Shown: positions 1 to 9,041 of the stretch, piece by piece
How positions within the stretch are numbered: the first letter of the stretch is position 1
Layout: each line of letters opens with the position of its first letter
NCBI GenBank assembly: GCA_022843145.1
Contig: JALHOF010000004.1
Location: 186,001 to 250,000, forward strand
Reading direction: 5' to 3'
Source: Hyphomicrobium sp.
GTDB lineage: Bacteria; Pseudomonadota; Alphaproteobacteria; Rhizobiales; Hyphomicrobiaceae
DNA length: 64,000 nt
Notes under the pieces: model-generated
Told to the model about the DNA's origin: nothing
The model's input: the letters and a program-made list of their open reading frames with translations, nothing else
The model's database searches: none
Position numbers and translations under genes: made by a program

Positions 1-2134
1 CGAACCGCGACGGCACCGCGGATTGATAAAGTCCGCGCAGGCGACGGTTCTGGGCGAACGAGACCTTGGCGAACTTGCGCGCGCGGGTTATGCCGACATA
101 GGCGAGGCGGCGCTCTTCCTCGAGGCCGTCGAGCCCCTGTTCGTCGAGCGCGCGCTGGTGCGGGAACAATCCCTCCTCCCAGCCGGGCAGGAACACGAGG
201 TCGAACTCGAGGCCCTTGGCGGCATGAAGCGTCATGATCGAGACGCGCGCGCCGTCGTTCCCCTGCTCGGTGTCCATGACCAGCGACACGTGCTCGAGGA
301 AGGCGGGGAGGCTCTCGAAGTCGTGCATGAAGCGCACGAGTTCCTTGAGGTTCTCGAGTCGCGACTGCGCCTGCGGGCTCTTGTCGGCCTGCCACATTGC
401 GGTGTAGCCGCTTTCGTCGAGGATCAGCTCGGCAAGCTCGGTGTGCTTTAACTCGCCCATCCGCGACCGCCAGCGTTCGAACGAGCCGATGAGGTCGGAC
501 AGCGAGCGGCGCGCCTTGGCGGCGAGTTCCTCGGTCTCAACCATCTCGCGTGCGGCCTGGTACATCGGGATGCCGCGCGCACGGCCGAGGTCGTGTACGC
601 GCCTGACGGTCGTGTCGCCCAGGCCGCGTTTCGGGACGTTGACGATGCGCTCGAATTTCAGATCGTTCGATGGATTGGCAGTGATTTCGAGATAGGCGAT
701 CGCGTCCTTGATTTCCTGGCGCTCGTAGAAGCGCGGGCCGCCGATGACGCGGTAAGGCAGGCCAAGCGTCATGAAGCGGTCTTCGATGACGCGCATCTGC
801 GCCGAGGCGCGGACCAGGATGGCGATCTGATCGAGGTCGCGACCGGCCTTGCGCGCCGCCTCGATGTCGGAGCCGATATTGCGCGCTTCCTCCTCGTCGT
901 CCCAGACGCCGGTCAGCGTGACCTTGTCGCCGAGCGCGCCATCGGTGAACAGGGTCTTCCCGAGGCGGCCTTTGTTGCGCGCGATGAGGCCGGCGGCGGT
1001 GCCGAGAATATGGCCAGTGGAGCGGTAGTTGCGCTCGAGGCGGATGACGGTGGCGCCGGGGAAATCCTGGTCGAAGCGCAGGATGTTGTCGACCTCGGCG
1101 CCTCGCCAGCCGTAAATCGACTGGTCGTCGTCGCCGACGCAGCAGACGTTCGGCGATCCCTGGGCCAGCAACCGCAGCCACAGGTATTGGGCGACGTTGG
1201 TGTCCTGATACTCGTCGACGAGGATGTAGCGGAAGCGGCGGTGATAATCGGCGAGCACGTCGGGGTGCTCGCGGAAGAGCCGCAGGCATTCGAGTAGCAG
1301 ATCGCCGAAGTCGCAGGCGTTGAGTTCCTTGAGCCGCGCCTGATAGGCCATGTAGAGCTTGACGCCCTTGCCTCCGGCGAACGACGCGCCCTCGCCCGGA
1401 GCCACCTTGTCGGGTGTGAGGCCGCGGTTCTTCCAGCCGTCGATCAGCGCCGCGAGCTGACGTGCGGGCCAGCGGTCCTTGTCGATCCCCTCGGCCTCGA
1501 TCACCTGCTTCATCAGACGCAGCTGGTCGTCCATATCGAGGATGGTGAAACCGGACTTGAGCCCGACGAGTTCGTGGTGGCGGCGGAGGATCTTGACGCC
1601 GATGGCGTGAAAGGTGCCGAGCCACGGCATGCCTTCGACAGCGCCGCCGACAAGGTGGCCGATGCGCTCTTTCATCTCCCGCGCGGCCTTGTTGGTGAAG
1701 GTGACGGCCAGCACCTGGCTCGGGAAGGCGCGCTTGGAGGCGAGGATGTGGGCGATGCGGGTCGTGAGAACGCGCGTCTTGCCAGTGCCCGCTCCGGCCA
1801 GGACGAGAACGGGGCCATCGAGCGCTTCGACGCCGGCGCGCTGTTCGGGATTGAGGCCGGAGAGATAGTCGGGCGCAGCGGCGAGCGCCGTCGAACGCGG
1901 ACCGAGTGCGCGCGCCGAATTCGAGATGTGTGATGGGGCATTGTCTTCGCCGGGAGGGGCGGCGTTAGCCGGGGAGGCGCGCGGCACGGGCGGGGTCCGT
2001 TGCGAGGGCGGCGCTTCGGGAAGGTCGAACGGGATGTCGAAGATCGGCTCGTCGCCGGGACCACCGCCGGACGCGGGGTTGCTCGGCTCGGTTTCGATTG
2101 GAGCGTTCGCGGATTGTTTTCGACTCTGAGTCAT
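1..2134 (-). CDS. uvrD: UvrD/PcrA-type ATP-dependent DNA helicase, 3' end outside window
   Basis: Superfamily 1 3'-5' DNA helicase that would act in nucleotide-excision and mismatch repair and clear proteins from DNA. About 711 codons are visible and the frame runs off the window, so the C terminus is missing. Seen in order: a Pro/Ala-rich, probably disordered tail (residues 1-85), Walker A AGAGTGKT (113-120), TFTNKAAREM (motif Ia), DEYQDTN (II), GDDDQSIYGWRGA (III), ERNYRS (IV), and AYVGITRAR (VI) near the edge. The ATG at 2132-2134 is the first in-frame start and fits the family once the tail is allowed. The gene faces away from the AsmA-like gene across a 354-base gap. PcrA and UvrD cannot be told apart reliably here. 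Confidence 0.93.
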   Translation of the reverse strand, partial: MTQSRKQSANAPIETEPSNPASGGGPGDEPIFDIPFDLPEAPPSQRTPPVPRASPANAAPPGEDNAPSHISNSARALGPRSTALAAAPDYLSGLNPEQRAGVEALDGPVLVLAGAGTGKTRVLTTRIAHILASKRAFPSQVLAVTFTNKAAREMKERIGHLVGGAVEGMPWLGTFHAIGVKILRRHHELVGLKSGFTILDMDDQLRLMKQVIEAEGIDKDRWPARQLAALIDGWKNRGLTPDKVAPGEGASFAGGKGVKLYMAYQARLKELNACDFGDLLLECLRLFREHPDVLADYHRRFRYILVDEYQDTNVAQYLWLRLLAQGSPNVCCVGDDDQSIYGWRGAEVDNILRFDQDFPGATVIRLERNYRSTGHILGTAAGLIARNKGRLGKTLFTDGALGDKVTLTGVWDDEEEARNIGSDIEAARKAGRDLDQIAILVRASAQMRVIEDRFMTLGLPYRVIGGPRFYERQEIKDAIAYLEITANPSNDLKFERIVNVPKRGLGDTTVRRVHDLGRARGIPMYQAAREMVETEELAAKARRSLSDLIGSFERWRSRMGELKHTELAELILDESGYTAMWQADKSPQAQSRLENLKELVRFMHDFESLPAFLEHVSLVMDTEQGNDGARVSIMTLHAAKGLEFDLVFLPGWEEGLFPHQRALDEQGLDGLEEERRLAYVGITRARKFAKVSFAQNRRLRGLYQSAVPSRF

Positions 2135-2488
2135 CTATTCGCACTATAGCACGTGAGTTCTGGCGACAATCGGGCTGGGGCGGTCGCCCACAGGTCGCAG
2201 CTAAAACTCAGCCCGCGACGTTCGATCGTCGAACCAGACAGCTCCGGGTTGGTGGGGTAAGCTGGTTGAAATGAAGGGAAAGCGCGCAACTTCACCGGGG
2301 GGACTGGGGAGAAAAGGCGGATTTGGGGCGTTACCGCCTCGCGCCGCCGCGGGCTCGACAATATATAGTGCTCGAAATCGGGAATGCTGTGTGGGTCGGT
2401 GTGCGGAGGCGCTCGCCGCAACCGGGAGTTGGAGCCGGGATACTGCCGGTGCAGCCGGGCTCGAGCGGGGTCACTTCACGGGACGCGA
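2135..2488. other. Divergent intergenic region, uvrD / AsmA-like gene
   Basis: This 354-base gap separates two divergently transcribed genes and must hold both promoters. I see no convincing protein-coding frame. The only symmetry noticed is a short inverted repeat, TTCGATCGTCGAA, near 2221-2233, without a recognised regulator. An in-frame upstream extension of the AsmA-like gene reaches into it from about 2384 but is Cys/Arg-rich and does not look like protein. Confidence 0.5.
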
Positions 2489-5400
2489 ATGAACAACGCG
2501 CTTCTTTACATCGCAGGATTGCTCGTCGCGGTGCTGTCGGCGCTGTTCGCGGTGCCGCATTTCATCGACTGGAACGGGTATCGCGGCGTCTTCGAGGAGG
2601 AAGCGACGCGTCTGCTCGGCCGCGAGGTGCGGGTCGGCGGCGCGGTCAACGTCCGGCTTCTGCCGACGCCGTATGTTCGGTTCGAGAAGGTGCGCGTGGC
2701 CGAATCCTCCGGCGGAACAGGCGAGCCGTTTTTTCGCGCCGAGGCGTTCACGCTGTGGCTTTCGGTGCCGCCGCTGCTGCGCGGCGTACTCGAAGCACAC
2801 GAGATCGAGCTGCAACGGCCTCGGCTGAGGCTGGCGGCGGACGGCGACGGGCGCGGGAGTTGGACGACGCTGAACGTGGGCCAAGGCTCGCTCCCATTCG
2901 CGCCGGCTGGGGTGTCGCTTCAGGCTGTGCGGATCTCCGATGGGAGCATCGGCATGGCGACGGGCGGCGGAGAGATGCAACTCTCTGGCGTCAACGGGGA
3001 ATTCCAGGCTGACGCCCTCGAAGGTCCATACAAGTTTCAAGGGACGATGAACTGGCGCGGCGGCGAGCGGCAGGTGCGGTTCTCGACCGCCAAGCCCGAT
3101 GCCGACGGCGCCGTGCGGATGAAGTCGATCGTCACTGCGCCGCAGACCGGCAATACCTACGTCCTCGACGGGCGGATGACGGACCTGCGCGGCAAGACGC
3201 GGTTCGACGGCGACATCCATGGCAAAATGCAGATTGAAAGCCTGGGGCCAGTGCTGGCGGGAGGCGCTGTGCCAGCGCCAGGCGGGGAGGCGGCGAAGGC
3301 CGAGCCGCCACGTGCGGCGCGCCCGCCTCAAGACGGACAGGCTCCCTTCATCGACGTCAAGGCGGTGCTGGCCGCGGATCTGACGGCGGCACGGCTCGGA
3401 CAAATTCTCCTGTCGGTCGAGAATGTCGGCCAACCGCAACTCGTGACCGGCGATGCACGCATTGCGTGGGCGGGGAGTCCGGCGCTCGAGCTTGCGCTCA
3501 CGTCGCGATGGCTGGATCTCGATCGTCTGGCGGGCCGCGATCCAGCCGATCAGCCGATCGACACGGCGCAGGCGCTGGTTTCGGCGCTGCTCGGACAATT
3601 GCCCAACGCCGGGCGGGTCGACGTGCGGTTCGACGTCGAGCAGACCAGTCTCGGCGGCGAAGCGGTCAGCGGTCTCGGCGTCAAACTTGCGCGCGACCAG
3701 GAAAAGGGCCCGCTCGAAATCCGCGAAATGCGGGCCGGACTGCCGGGCGGCGCGCGGATCGACATCACGGGCACGTTGGCCGAAAGCGCCGCGCTGCCGC
3801 AGCTCGATGGCGCGTTGGTTGTGCGTGGATCGAGCCTGACGCGCTTCCTGAAATGGGCCGGCAAGAACCCGGCCTTGATCGAGGGGCGCACCGACGGGCC
3901 GTTCCTCGTTCGAGGCAAGCTGCGCCTCAACGAGAGCGAACTGGCGCTGATGGAGGCTGCCGCCGAACTCAATGGCGTGCCACTCACAGGCGAAGTTCGG
4001 CACGAGTTGAAAACGCGGCGGCGGGTGTCGGTCCGGCTCGATGGACAGAGCGTCGATCTCGCTCACGTCTGGCCGGGTGCACTCGACTGGATCGCGGCGG
4101 TGGTGCCGTTCGCCGCATCGAACGCGAAGCCGGCCACAGAAGCGGGCAGCACCGCCGCGAAGCCGGCGGTCGCAACGGCGGCGGCAGAAGCGGGCGGTAC
4201 CGACCTGACTTTGCGCGTCCGCGTCGCTGAGCTGATCGCCGGCACGCGGACATTGCGTGATGTCGACGCCGATCTGGCCGTCGATCGCGGCCGGTTGACG
4301 ATTCCTCAGTTGCGGTTGTCGACGTCCGACGGGCTCGAGGTCGATATCGAAGGCGAGATCAACAACGCGACGACAAGCCCGAAGGGAGTTTTGCGCGGCC
4401 ACGTTTCGGCGGACCGGCCGTCGGCGGTGGAGGCGCTGTTCCGCGTGCTGGGCGAGACGGCGGCCATCGATATGCCGCGCGGACAGATCGCGGCCCTGGC
4501 GCCGCTGCGGCTGGCGGGCCGGGTGGCGCTCGGCCTACGCAGTCCCACGGCCGCGGATATCGAAGCCGACGGCATCGTCCAGGGCGGCCGCTTCGTGGCC
4601 TCCGCGCGGCTCGACGGCGGTTGGCGCGGCTGGCGCGACGCCACATCCGAGTTGTCGGTCGAGGCGGACAGCCCCGATGTCGATCAATTGTTGCGGCTGG
4701 CGCTCGGCACCGGCGGCGAACCGCAGCGCGGCCGCACACCTCGGCGCGGGCAGCTCAACCTCAAGGCGCAAGGCGTGCCGAGCCGGGGCATGCTGACGGC
4801 GGCTGAATTGCAGTCGGCGGGGCTATCGCTCAGTTACGACGGCCCGATGAAGCTGGAGAAGGGCGCACCGTCCGCAATCGACGGCGAGGTGCGCATCACC
4901 GCCGACAATATGTCCGAGGCGCTGGACCTCGCCGGCATTCCGATCGGCGGCGCTGCGACGGCCGTGGCGGTCGATGGATTGCTGTCGGTGACGGCGCGCG
5001 ACAACGTCCTCAGCATCACACCGCGCGAGTTGATGATCGGCGCGCGCAAGGTGTCGGGTAGTCTTATCGTTGCGCAGCGCAGCGGCCGCCCGTCGACGGT
5101 GACGGCGAACCTGGAGCTTGGAGATGTGCGGCTCGCGGACCTGCTGACGCCGCTGCTCGACCGTCGCGGTCTGGTTGCGACTGCGTCAGCCCCGGATATC
5201 GCGACGCGGATGGCGCAGTCCGCGGTCTCGGGTGCGCCGGCTGACGCGGAGATGGGTCCCTGGCCCGATTTGAGCTTTGATCTGCAGCCGCTGGATCGTC
5301 TCGACGGCACCATCGATCTGACGTTCAAGCGGCTGCGCATCGACGACGGCGTGGCGCTCGGCGATGGTCGCATCGTCGCCAAAATGGAGCCGGGCCGGTT

Positions 5401-6457
5401 CTCGGTCGAAACGCTGAGCGGCGCGGCGCTCGGCGGGCGTGTCACCGGCTCAGCCAGCTTCGCGCGCGTCAAGGGCGGCGTGGACGGCAAGGTCAGCCTC
5501 CGCCTCGCCGACTTGAAGCCGGGTCTGTTGGCCGCCGAGTCGAGCGCGCTCCGAACGGCCTCGAAGCCCGTGACGTTGTCACTGGAACTCGAGGGCCGCT
5601 CGCAGAGTCCGCGTGGCCTGATCGCGGCGATGCGCGGGAAGGGCATGATCGATGTCGCGCGGATCGAGATTCCCGGCCTGGCGCCTGGATCTGTCGCGAC
5701 GACCGCCGAAGCGTTTGTCTCCGGCAGGATCGAGCCCGGCGAAGGGGTGCTGACACGGGTGCTGACCGAAGCGGGGGAGCGCGAGACGGCGGTCCTTCCG
5801 GCCGGCAAATACGAGATCGAGGCCGGTGACGGCGCGTTGCGCGTGCGCCCGATCACGATCGAAGGCAGCGGCGGACGCACGGCGATCACTACGACCGTCG
5901 ATCTCGATACGCTGCGGTTCGACAGCGAGTGGCGCATCGATCTCACGGCAGCCACCCTGCGCAACGCTTCAGCGCCGGTCGCTTCGGAAGCTGCGGTCCG
6001 GCCGGTGCAATTGCCGGCGGTCTTCCTCGTCTATGCCGGCAAGCTCGGCGCGGTGGCTGCGAGCGAACGGCGGATCTCCGCGGGCGCGCTCGAGCGCGAG
6101 CTTCAGGTGCGGCGCATGGAGCAAGAAGTCGACGAACTGGAGCGGCTGCGACGCGAGGATGAGCGCCGCCGTGCAATGGAACTCGAACGTCAACAGGTGC
6201 TCGACGCCGAACGCGCGCGGGCCGCCGCCGATCCAGCCGTCGCAGCGCCGTCATCGCCTGGCGGGGCAACCGGCCCCGTGCCGCCGCAGCCGACGCCATT
6301 GCAGGTTTCGCCCGAGGTAACCCAGCCGGGGCAGGCTCCGGCCGGCTCACCCGACGCACAGCGGAGCGGCACGGCCGGGCGTCCGCCGCCGGCACCCAAA
6401 CCCGTGCGGCGCGTGTCGCCCGGCGACGAGGTGCTGCGGTCGCTGACGCCGAATTGA
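2489..6457 (+). CDS. AsmA family envelope protein, 1322 aa
   Basis: Large AsmA-like protein, inner-membrane anchored and mostly periplasmic. The family is linked to outer-membrane assembly and, in the wider AsmA/TamB/VPS13-like superfamily, to phospholipid transfer between membranes. The chosen ATG (MNNALLYIAGLL) starts directly with a membrane helix (about residues 4-24) followed by FIDWNGYR, the usual AsmA opening; the in-frame frame upstream looks non-coding. The middle is long, repetitive beta-rich sequence with low-complexity Ala/Pro linkers near residues 270-290 and 545-570. Residues about 1195-1245 form a charged Arg/Glu coiled coil, followed by a Pro-rich tail, which is unusual beside plain AsmA. 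No partner gene is adjacent. The family call is firm; the precise function is inferred. Confidence 0.88.
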   Translation: MNNALLYIAGLLVAVLSALFAVPHFIDWNGYRGVFEEEATRLLGREVRVGGAVNVRLLPTPYVRFEKVRVAESSGGTGEPFFRAEAFTLWLSVPPLLRGVLEAHEIELQRPRLRLAADGDGRGSWTTLNVGQGSLPFAPAGVSLQAVRISDGSIGMATGGGEMQLSGVNGEFQADALEGPYKFQGTMNWRGGERQVRFSTAKPDADGAVRMKSIVTAPQTGNTYVLDGRMTDLRGKTRFDGDIHGKMQIESLGPVLAGGAVPAPGGEAAKAEPPRAARPPQDGQAPFIDVKAVLAADLTAARLGQILLSVENVGQPQLVTGDARIAWAGSPALELALTSRWLDLDRLAGRDPADQPIDTAQALVSALLGQLPNAGRVDVRFDVEQTSLGGEAVSGLGVKLARDQEKGPLEIREMRAGLPGGARIDITGTLAESAALPQLDGALVVRGSSLTRFLKWAGKNPALIEGRTDGPFLVRGKLRLNESELALMEAAAELNGVPLTGEVRHELKTRRRVSVRLDGQSVDLAHVWPGALDWIAAVVPFAASNAKPATEAGSTAAKPAVATAAAEAGGTDLTLRVRVAELIAGTRTLRDVDADLAVDRGRLTIPQLRLSTSDGLEVDIEGEINNATTSPKGVLRGHVSADRPSAVEALFRVLGETAAIDMPRGQIAALAPLRLAGRVALGLRSPTAADIEADGIVQGGRFVASARLDGGWRGWRDATSELSVEADSPDVDQLLRLALGTGGEPQRGRTPRRGQLNLKAQGVPSRGMLTAAELQSAGLSLSYDGPMKLEKGAPSAIDGEVRITADNMSEALDLAGIPIGGAATAVAVDGLLSVTARDNVLSITPRELMIGARKVSGSLIVAQRSGRPSTVTANLELGDVRLADLLTPLLDRRGLVATASAPDIATRMAQSAVSGAPADAEMGPWPDLSFDLQPLDRLDGTIDLTFKRLRIDDGVALGDGRIVAKMEPGRFSVETLSGAALGGRVTGSASFARVKGGVDGKVSLRLADLKPGLLAAESSALRTASKPVTLSLELEGRSQSPRGLIAAMRGKGMIDVARIEIPGLAPGSVATTAEAFVSGRIEPGEGVLTRVLTEAGERETAVLPAGKYEIEAGDGALRVRPITIEGSGGRTAITTTVDLDTLRFDSEWRIDLTAATLRNASAPVASEAAVRPVQLPAVFLVYAGKLGAVAASERRISAGALERELQVRRMEQEVDELERLRREDERRRAMELERQQVLDAERARAAADPAVAAPSSPGGATGPVPPQPTPLQVSPEVTQPGQAPAGSPDAQRSGTAGRPPPAPKPVRRVSPGDEVLRSLTPN

Positions 6458-6471
6458 AAGGGCAGTTCAGC

Positions 6472-6702
6472 TCAAGCCGCGGTGTGGGATGCGCCGCGAG
6501 CACGGTATCTCGCCAGCAGCCAGACGCGGACCGCGCTCGACAGGTTGGCGTCGCCGCGTCCAGCATCGATCGAGGCGACAAGCGCGGCGAGCGACAGCTG
6601 GTCCTCGGCGGCCGCTTCCTTGAGGGCTTCCCAGAACGCTGCTTCGAGGGAGATCGACGTGCGGTGCCCCTTGATCGAGAACGACCGCTTGACCGGACGC
6701 AT
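6472..6702 (-). CDS. Ribbon-helix-helix domain protein (RHH_4 type), 76 aa
   Basis: Small protein with the RHH_4-like pattern RSFSIKGHRTSISLEAAFW (strand, then helix) and a second helix ending VRVWLLARYR. Ribbon-helix-helix folds usually bind DNA as dimers; for this alphaproteobacterial family the targets are unknown. Its ATG overlaps the stop of the upstream DUF4169 gene as ATGA (6701-6704), implying translational coupling. The DUF4169-RHH pair is common in Rhizobiales. A DNA-binding role is family inference only. Confidence 0.85.
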   Translation of the reverse strand: MRPVKRSFSIKGHRTSISLEAAFWEALKEAAAEDQLSLAALVASIDAGRGDANLSSAVRVWLLARYRARGASHTAA

Positions 6703-6968
6703 CAGGAGACGGTGCCTGGATCGAGGCTGTCTTCGTCATCGGCGTGGTTCGCGGTTTCGGCAGCAACGGGCGCGTCGGGTGTGACGTCCGCGGTCTCACG
6801 ACGTGTCCCGTCGAGTTCCCGCCGCAGCTTTTCTCCTTCCGCAGCGATCTGCGTACGCTCGACTTTGCTGCGTCCGAATTTGGCGCGGTTCTCGGCGGCT
6901 TGCGCGGCGCGTTCCGCGCGGGCGCGGGCTTTGCGAACCTTGTTGAGATTGATGATTTCGGCAGTCAT
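6702..6968 (-). CDS. DUF4169 family protein, 88 aa
   Basis: Starts MTAEIINLNKVRKARARAE and continues with a highly charged Arg/Lys/Ala helix including NRAKFGRSKVERT, the hallmark of DUF4169. The C-terminal 35 residues are acidic and variable. It is predicted to be a cytosolic, largely helical, basic protein of unknown function. Its stop overlaps the start of the ribbon-helix-helix gene by four bases, so the two probably form one operon. In many Rhizobiales this pair lies near fumC, which here is about 4.7 kb upstream. Confidence 0.85.
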   Translation of the reverse strand: MTAEIINLNKVRKARARAERAAQAAENRAKFGRSKVERTQIAAEGEKLRRELDGTRRETADVTPDAPVAAETANHADDEDSLDPGTVS

Positions 6969-7037
6969 CGTGATCCCCGTGCGCAGGTTGGCCGTCCATG
7001 GGAGCCGCGCCGGTCCATCGTCACTCGGGCCGATGGG

Positions 7038-7895
7038 TCAGGTCAGCGGACCATAAAGGCCCGGCCGACGATCGCGGAAGAAGCCCCAGTCGGCACGGTA
7101 GCTCTGGATTAGGTCCATGTCGAATGCGTGGATCAGCACACCCTCGTCGGTCTTGCCGAAGTGTTCGACGAGGTCGCCGGTATGGTCGGCGATGAAGGAG
7201 TGACCGTAGAAGCGCTGCGCGGCGCCGTCGTTGTCTTCGAGGCCGATGCGATTTGACGCGATGACGGGAACTGCGTTCGACACGGAGTGGCCCTGCATCG
7301 CGCGCTGCCACTGCTTATGCGTGTCGAGCGCCGCATCGTAAGGCTCGGACCCGATGGCGGTCGGATAGAACAGCAGCTCGGCGCCCTGGAGCATCATCGC
7401 GCGCGCGGCTTCAGGAAACCACTGGTCCCAGCAGATGCCGACGCCGATCGTGGCGAAGCGCGTCTTCCACGCCTTAAAGCCGGTGTCGCCGGGGGTGAAG
7501 TAGTACTTCTCCTGGTAGCCGGGACCGTCGGGAATGTGGCTTTTGCGGTAGACCCCGAGGATTGCGCCGTCCGCGTCGGCGATGGCGACGCTATTGTAGT
7601 AGTTGTGCCCGTCGCGCTCGAAGAACGAGATCGGAACGACGACGCCGAGCTTCTTGGCGAGTTTTGCGAGCGCGATGACGCATGGGTGCTCGGCCGTGGG
7701 AAAGGCCGTTTCGAACCAGCGCGGGTCCTGGCGCGTGCAGAAGTAAATGCCCTGGAACAATTCCGACGGCAGGACGATCTGAGCGCCTTGCTTCGCGGCC
7801 TTCGTCACCAGTGCTTCGGTGCGGGCGATGTTGTCCTTGATGTCGGTGCCATAGGCGGTCTGCAGCGCGGCGACCGTGACCATACGCCTTGTCAT
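7038..7895 (-). CDS. aguB: N-carbamoylputrescine amidase
   Basis: Nitrilase-superfamily enzyme that hydrolyses N-carbamoylputrescine to putrescine, CO2 and ammonia, the last step of the agmatine deiminase route to putrescine. The Glu-Lys-Cys triad is visible: Glu in VLPSELFQG, Lys in GVYRKSHIPDGPGYQEKYYF, Cys in GVGICWDQWFPE. The 285-residue length is normal. The start overlaps the aguA stop by four bases (ATGA), so the pair is co-translated. The conserved PGYQEKYYF and SEPYD segments are typical of AguB rather than other nitrilases. Confidence 0.95.
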   Translation of the reverse strand: MTRRMVTVAALQTAYGTDIKDNIARTEALVTKAAKQGAQIVLPSELFQGIYFCTRQDPRWFETAFPTAEHPCVIALAKLAKKLGVVVPISFFERDGHNYYNSVAIADADGAILGVYRKSHIPDGPGYQEKYYFTPGDTGFKAWKTRFATIGVGICWDQWFPEAARAMMLQGAELLFYPTAIGSEPYDAALDTHKQWQRAMQGHSVSNAVPVIASNRIGLEDNDGAAQRFYGHSFIADHTGDLVEHFGKTDEGVLIHAFDMDLIQSYRADWGFFRDRRPGLYGPLT

Positions 7896-8911
7896 GCCGC
7901 AGGCTCCTGTTGGGTGATGCAGTGGAACGAACCGCCGCCGGCATCGCCGCAGCCGAGTAAGCCCTTTGACGAGACGCCGACGACCTTGCGGCCGGGGAAC
8001 ACCTTGGCCAACGCGTCGAGTGCGGCGCGTTCGGTCGCGGTGCCGTAGACCGGCACGACGACGACGTTGTTGGCAATGATGAAATTCATGTGGGATGCGG
8101 GCGAAGTCTCGCCCCGTGCGTTGAGGTAACGGCCGGCGCCGGGAATGCGGATCACCTCGAGACGGCGTCCCGCCGCATCGGTCGCGCGCGCAAGTGTGGC
8201 GGCGATGGCGTCGAGCGTCGCGGCGTTCGGGTCGTCCGGTCCGGCGGCGGACTGACAGACGACCTGGCCGGGCGCGACGAAGCGGGCGATGTTGTCGATG
8301 TGCCCGTCGGTGTGGTCGCCGTCGAGGCCTTCGTCGATCCAGATGATTTTTTTCGCGCCGAGCGCGGTCGCAAGCGCCTTTTCAGCTTCGGCTTGCGTCC
8401 AGCCGTTGCGGTTGGGATTGAGCAGCGTCTGCCGCGTGGTCAGCACCGTGCCTTCGCCGTCGTGATCGACCGCGCCGCCTTCGAGGACGAACGGAAAGCG
8501 CTGGATCGCGGTGCGGGAAAGTCGCGCGACGTCGTCGCCAACGGTGGCGTCGTCGGGGAGGTCGAACTTGCCGCCCCAACTGTTGGTGGCGAAGCGGAGG
8601 GCGATGGGCGAACCTCCGGCACGCGCGAAGATCGGCCCAGTGTCGCGCAGCCAGATGTCGCCGTAGCGCGCGGGGGTGACCTCGACTCCCGCCGTGCCGC
8701 CGAGCGCCGCCCGCGCCGTCGTTTCGGCTTCGTCACCGTTGACCAGCAGGCGGACGCGATTGCCGGCGGCGGCGAGCGCGCGCACGAGAGCGGCCACGTC
8801 GCGGCGCGGCGTGCCGAGGTCGCTGTTCCATTCGTCGGGATCGGCCGGCCACGCGGTCCAGATTGCCGTCTGCGGCGCCCACTCGGGCGGGATGGTGATG
8901 GCGGTCGTCAC
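7892..8911 (-). CDS. aguA: Agmatine deiminase
   Basis: Converts agmatine to N-carbamoylputrescine plus ammonia (peptidylarginine-deiminase-like fold). Visible landmarks are PPEWAPQTAIWTAWP at the N terminus, the catalytic-region GDHTDGHIDNIARFV, and the C-terminal nucleophile region GGGSFHCITQQ. The 339-residue length is normal. It begins with GTG (8909-8911). With aguB just downstream and overlapping, the operon supplies a complete agmatine-to-putrescine pathway. No arginine decarboxylase gene lies in the window, so the source of agmatine is not shown here. Confidence 0.95.
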   Translation of the reverse strand: MTTAITIPPEWAPQTAIWTAWPADPDEWNSDLGTPRRDVAALVRALAAAGNRVRLLVNGDEAETTARAALGGTAGVEVTPARYGDIWLRDTGPIFARAGGSPIALRFATNSWGGKFDLPDDATVGDDVARLSRTAIQRFPFVLEGGAVDHDGEGTVLTTRQTLLNPNRNGWTQAEAEKALATALGAKKIIWIDEGLDGDHTDGHIDNIARFVAPGQVVCQSAAGPDDPNAATLDAIAATLARATDAAGRRLEVIRIPGAGRYLNARGETSPASHMNFIIANNVVVVPVYGTATERAALDALAKVFPGRKVVGVSSKGLLGCGDAGGGSFHCITQQEPAA

Positions 8912-9041
8912 GTTCTGTCACACCTCGGGCACGGCATTGGTCGAGGCGCGCCTGTCGCGCCTGCGCTGCACCCAATACTGAGTTGAGGGCACACGTGCAA
9001 TGGCATCGCGCGGTTGCAGTCCGATGTGCCGGGTGATCCGT

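Noticed and set aside
2471-4402. 643-codon open frame antisense to the AsmA-like gene
   Set aside because: Mirror frame with biased composition; the sense strand has a clear family match.
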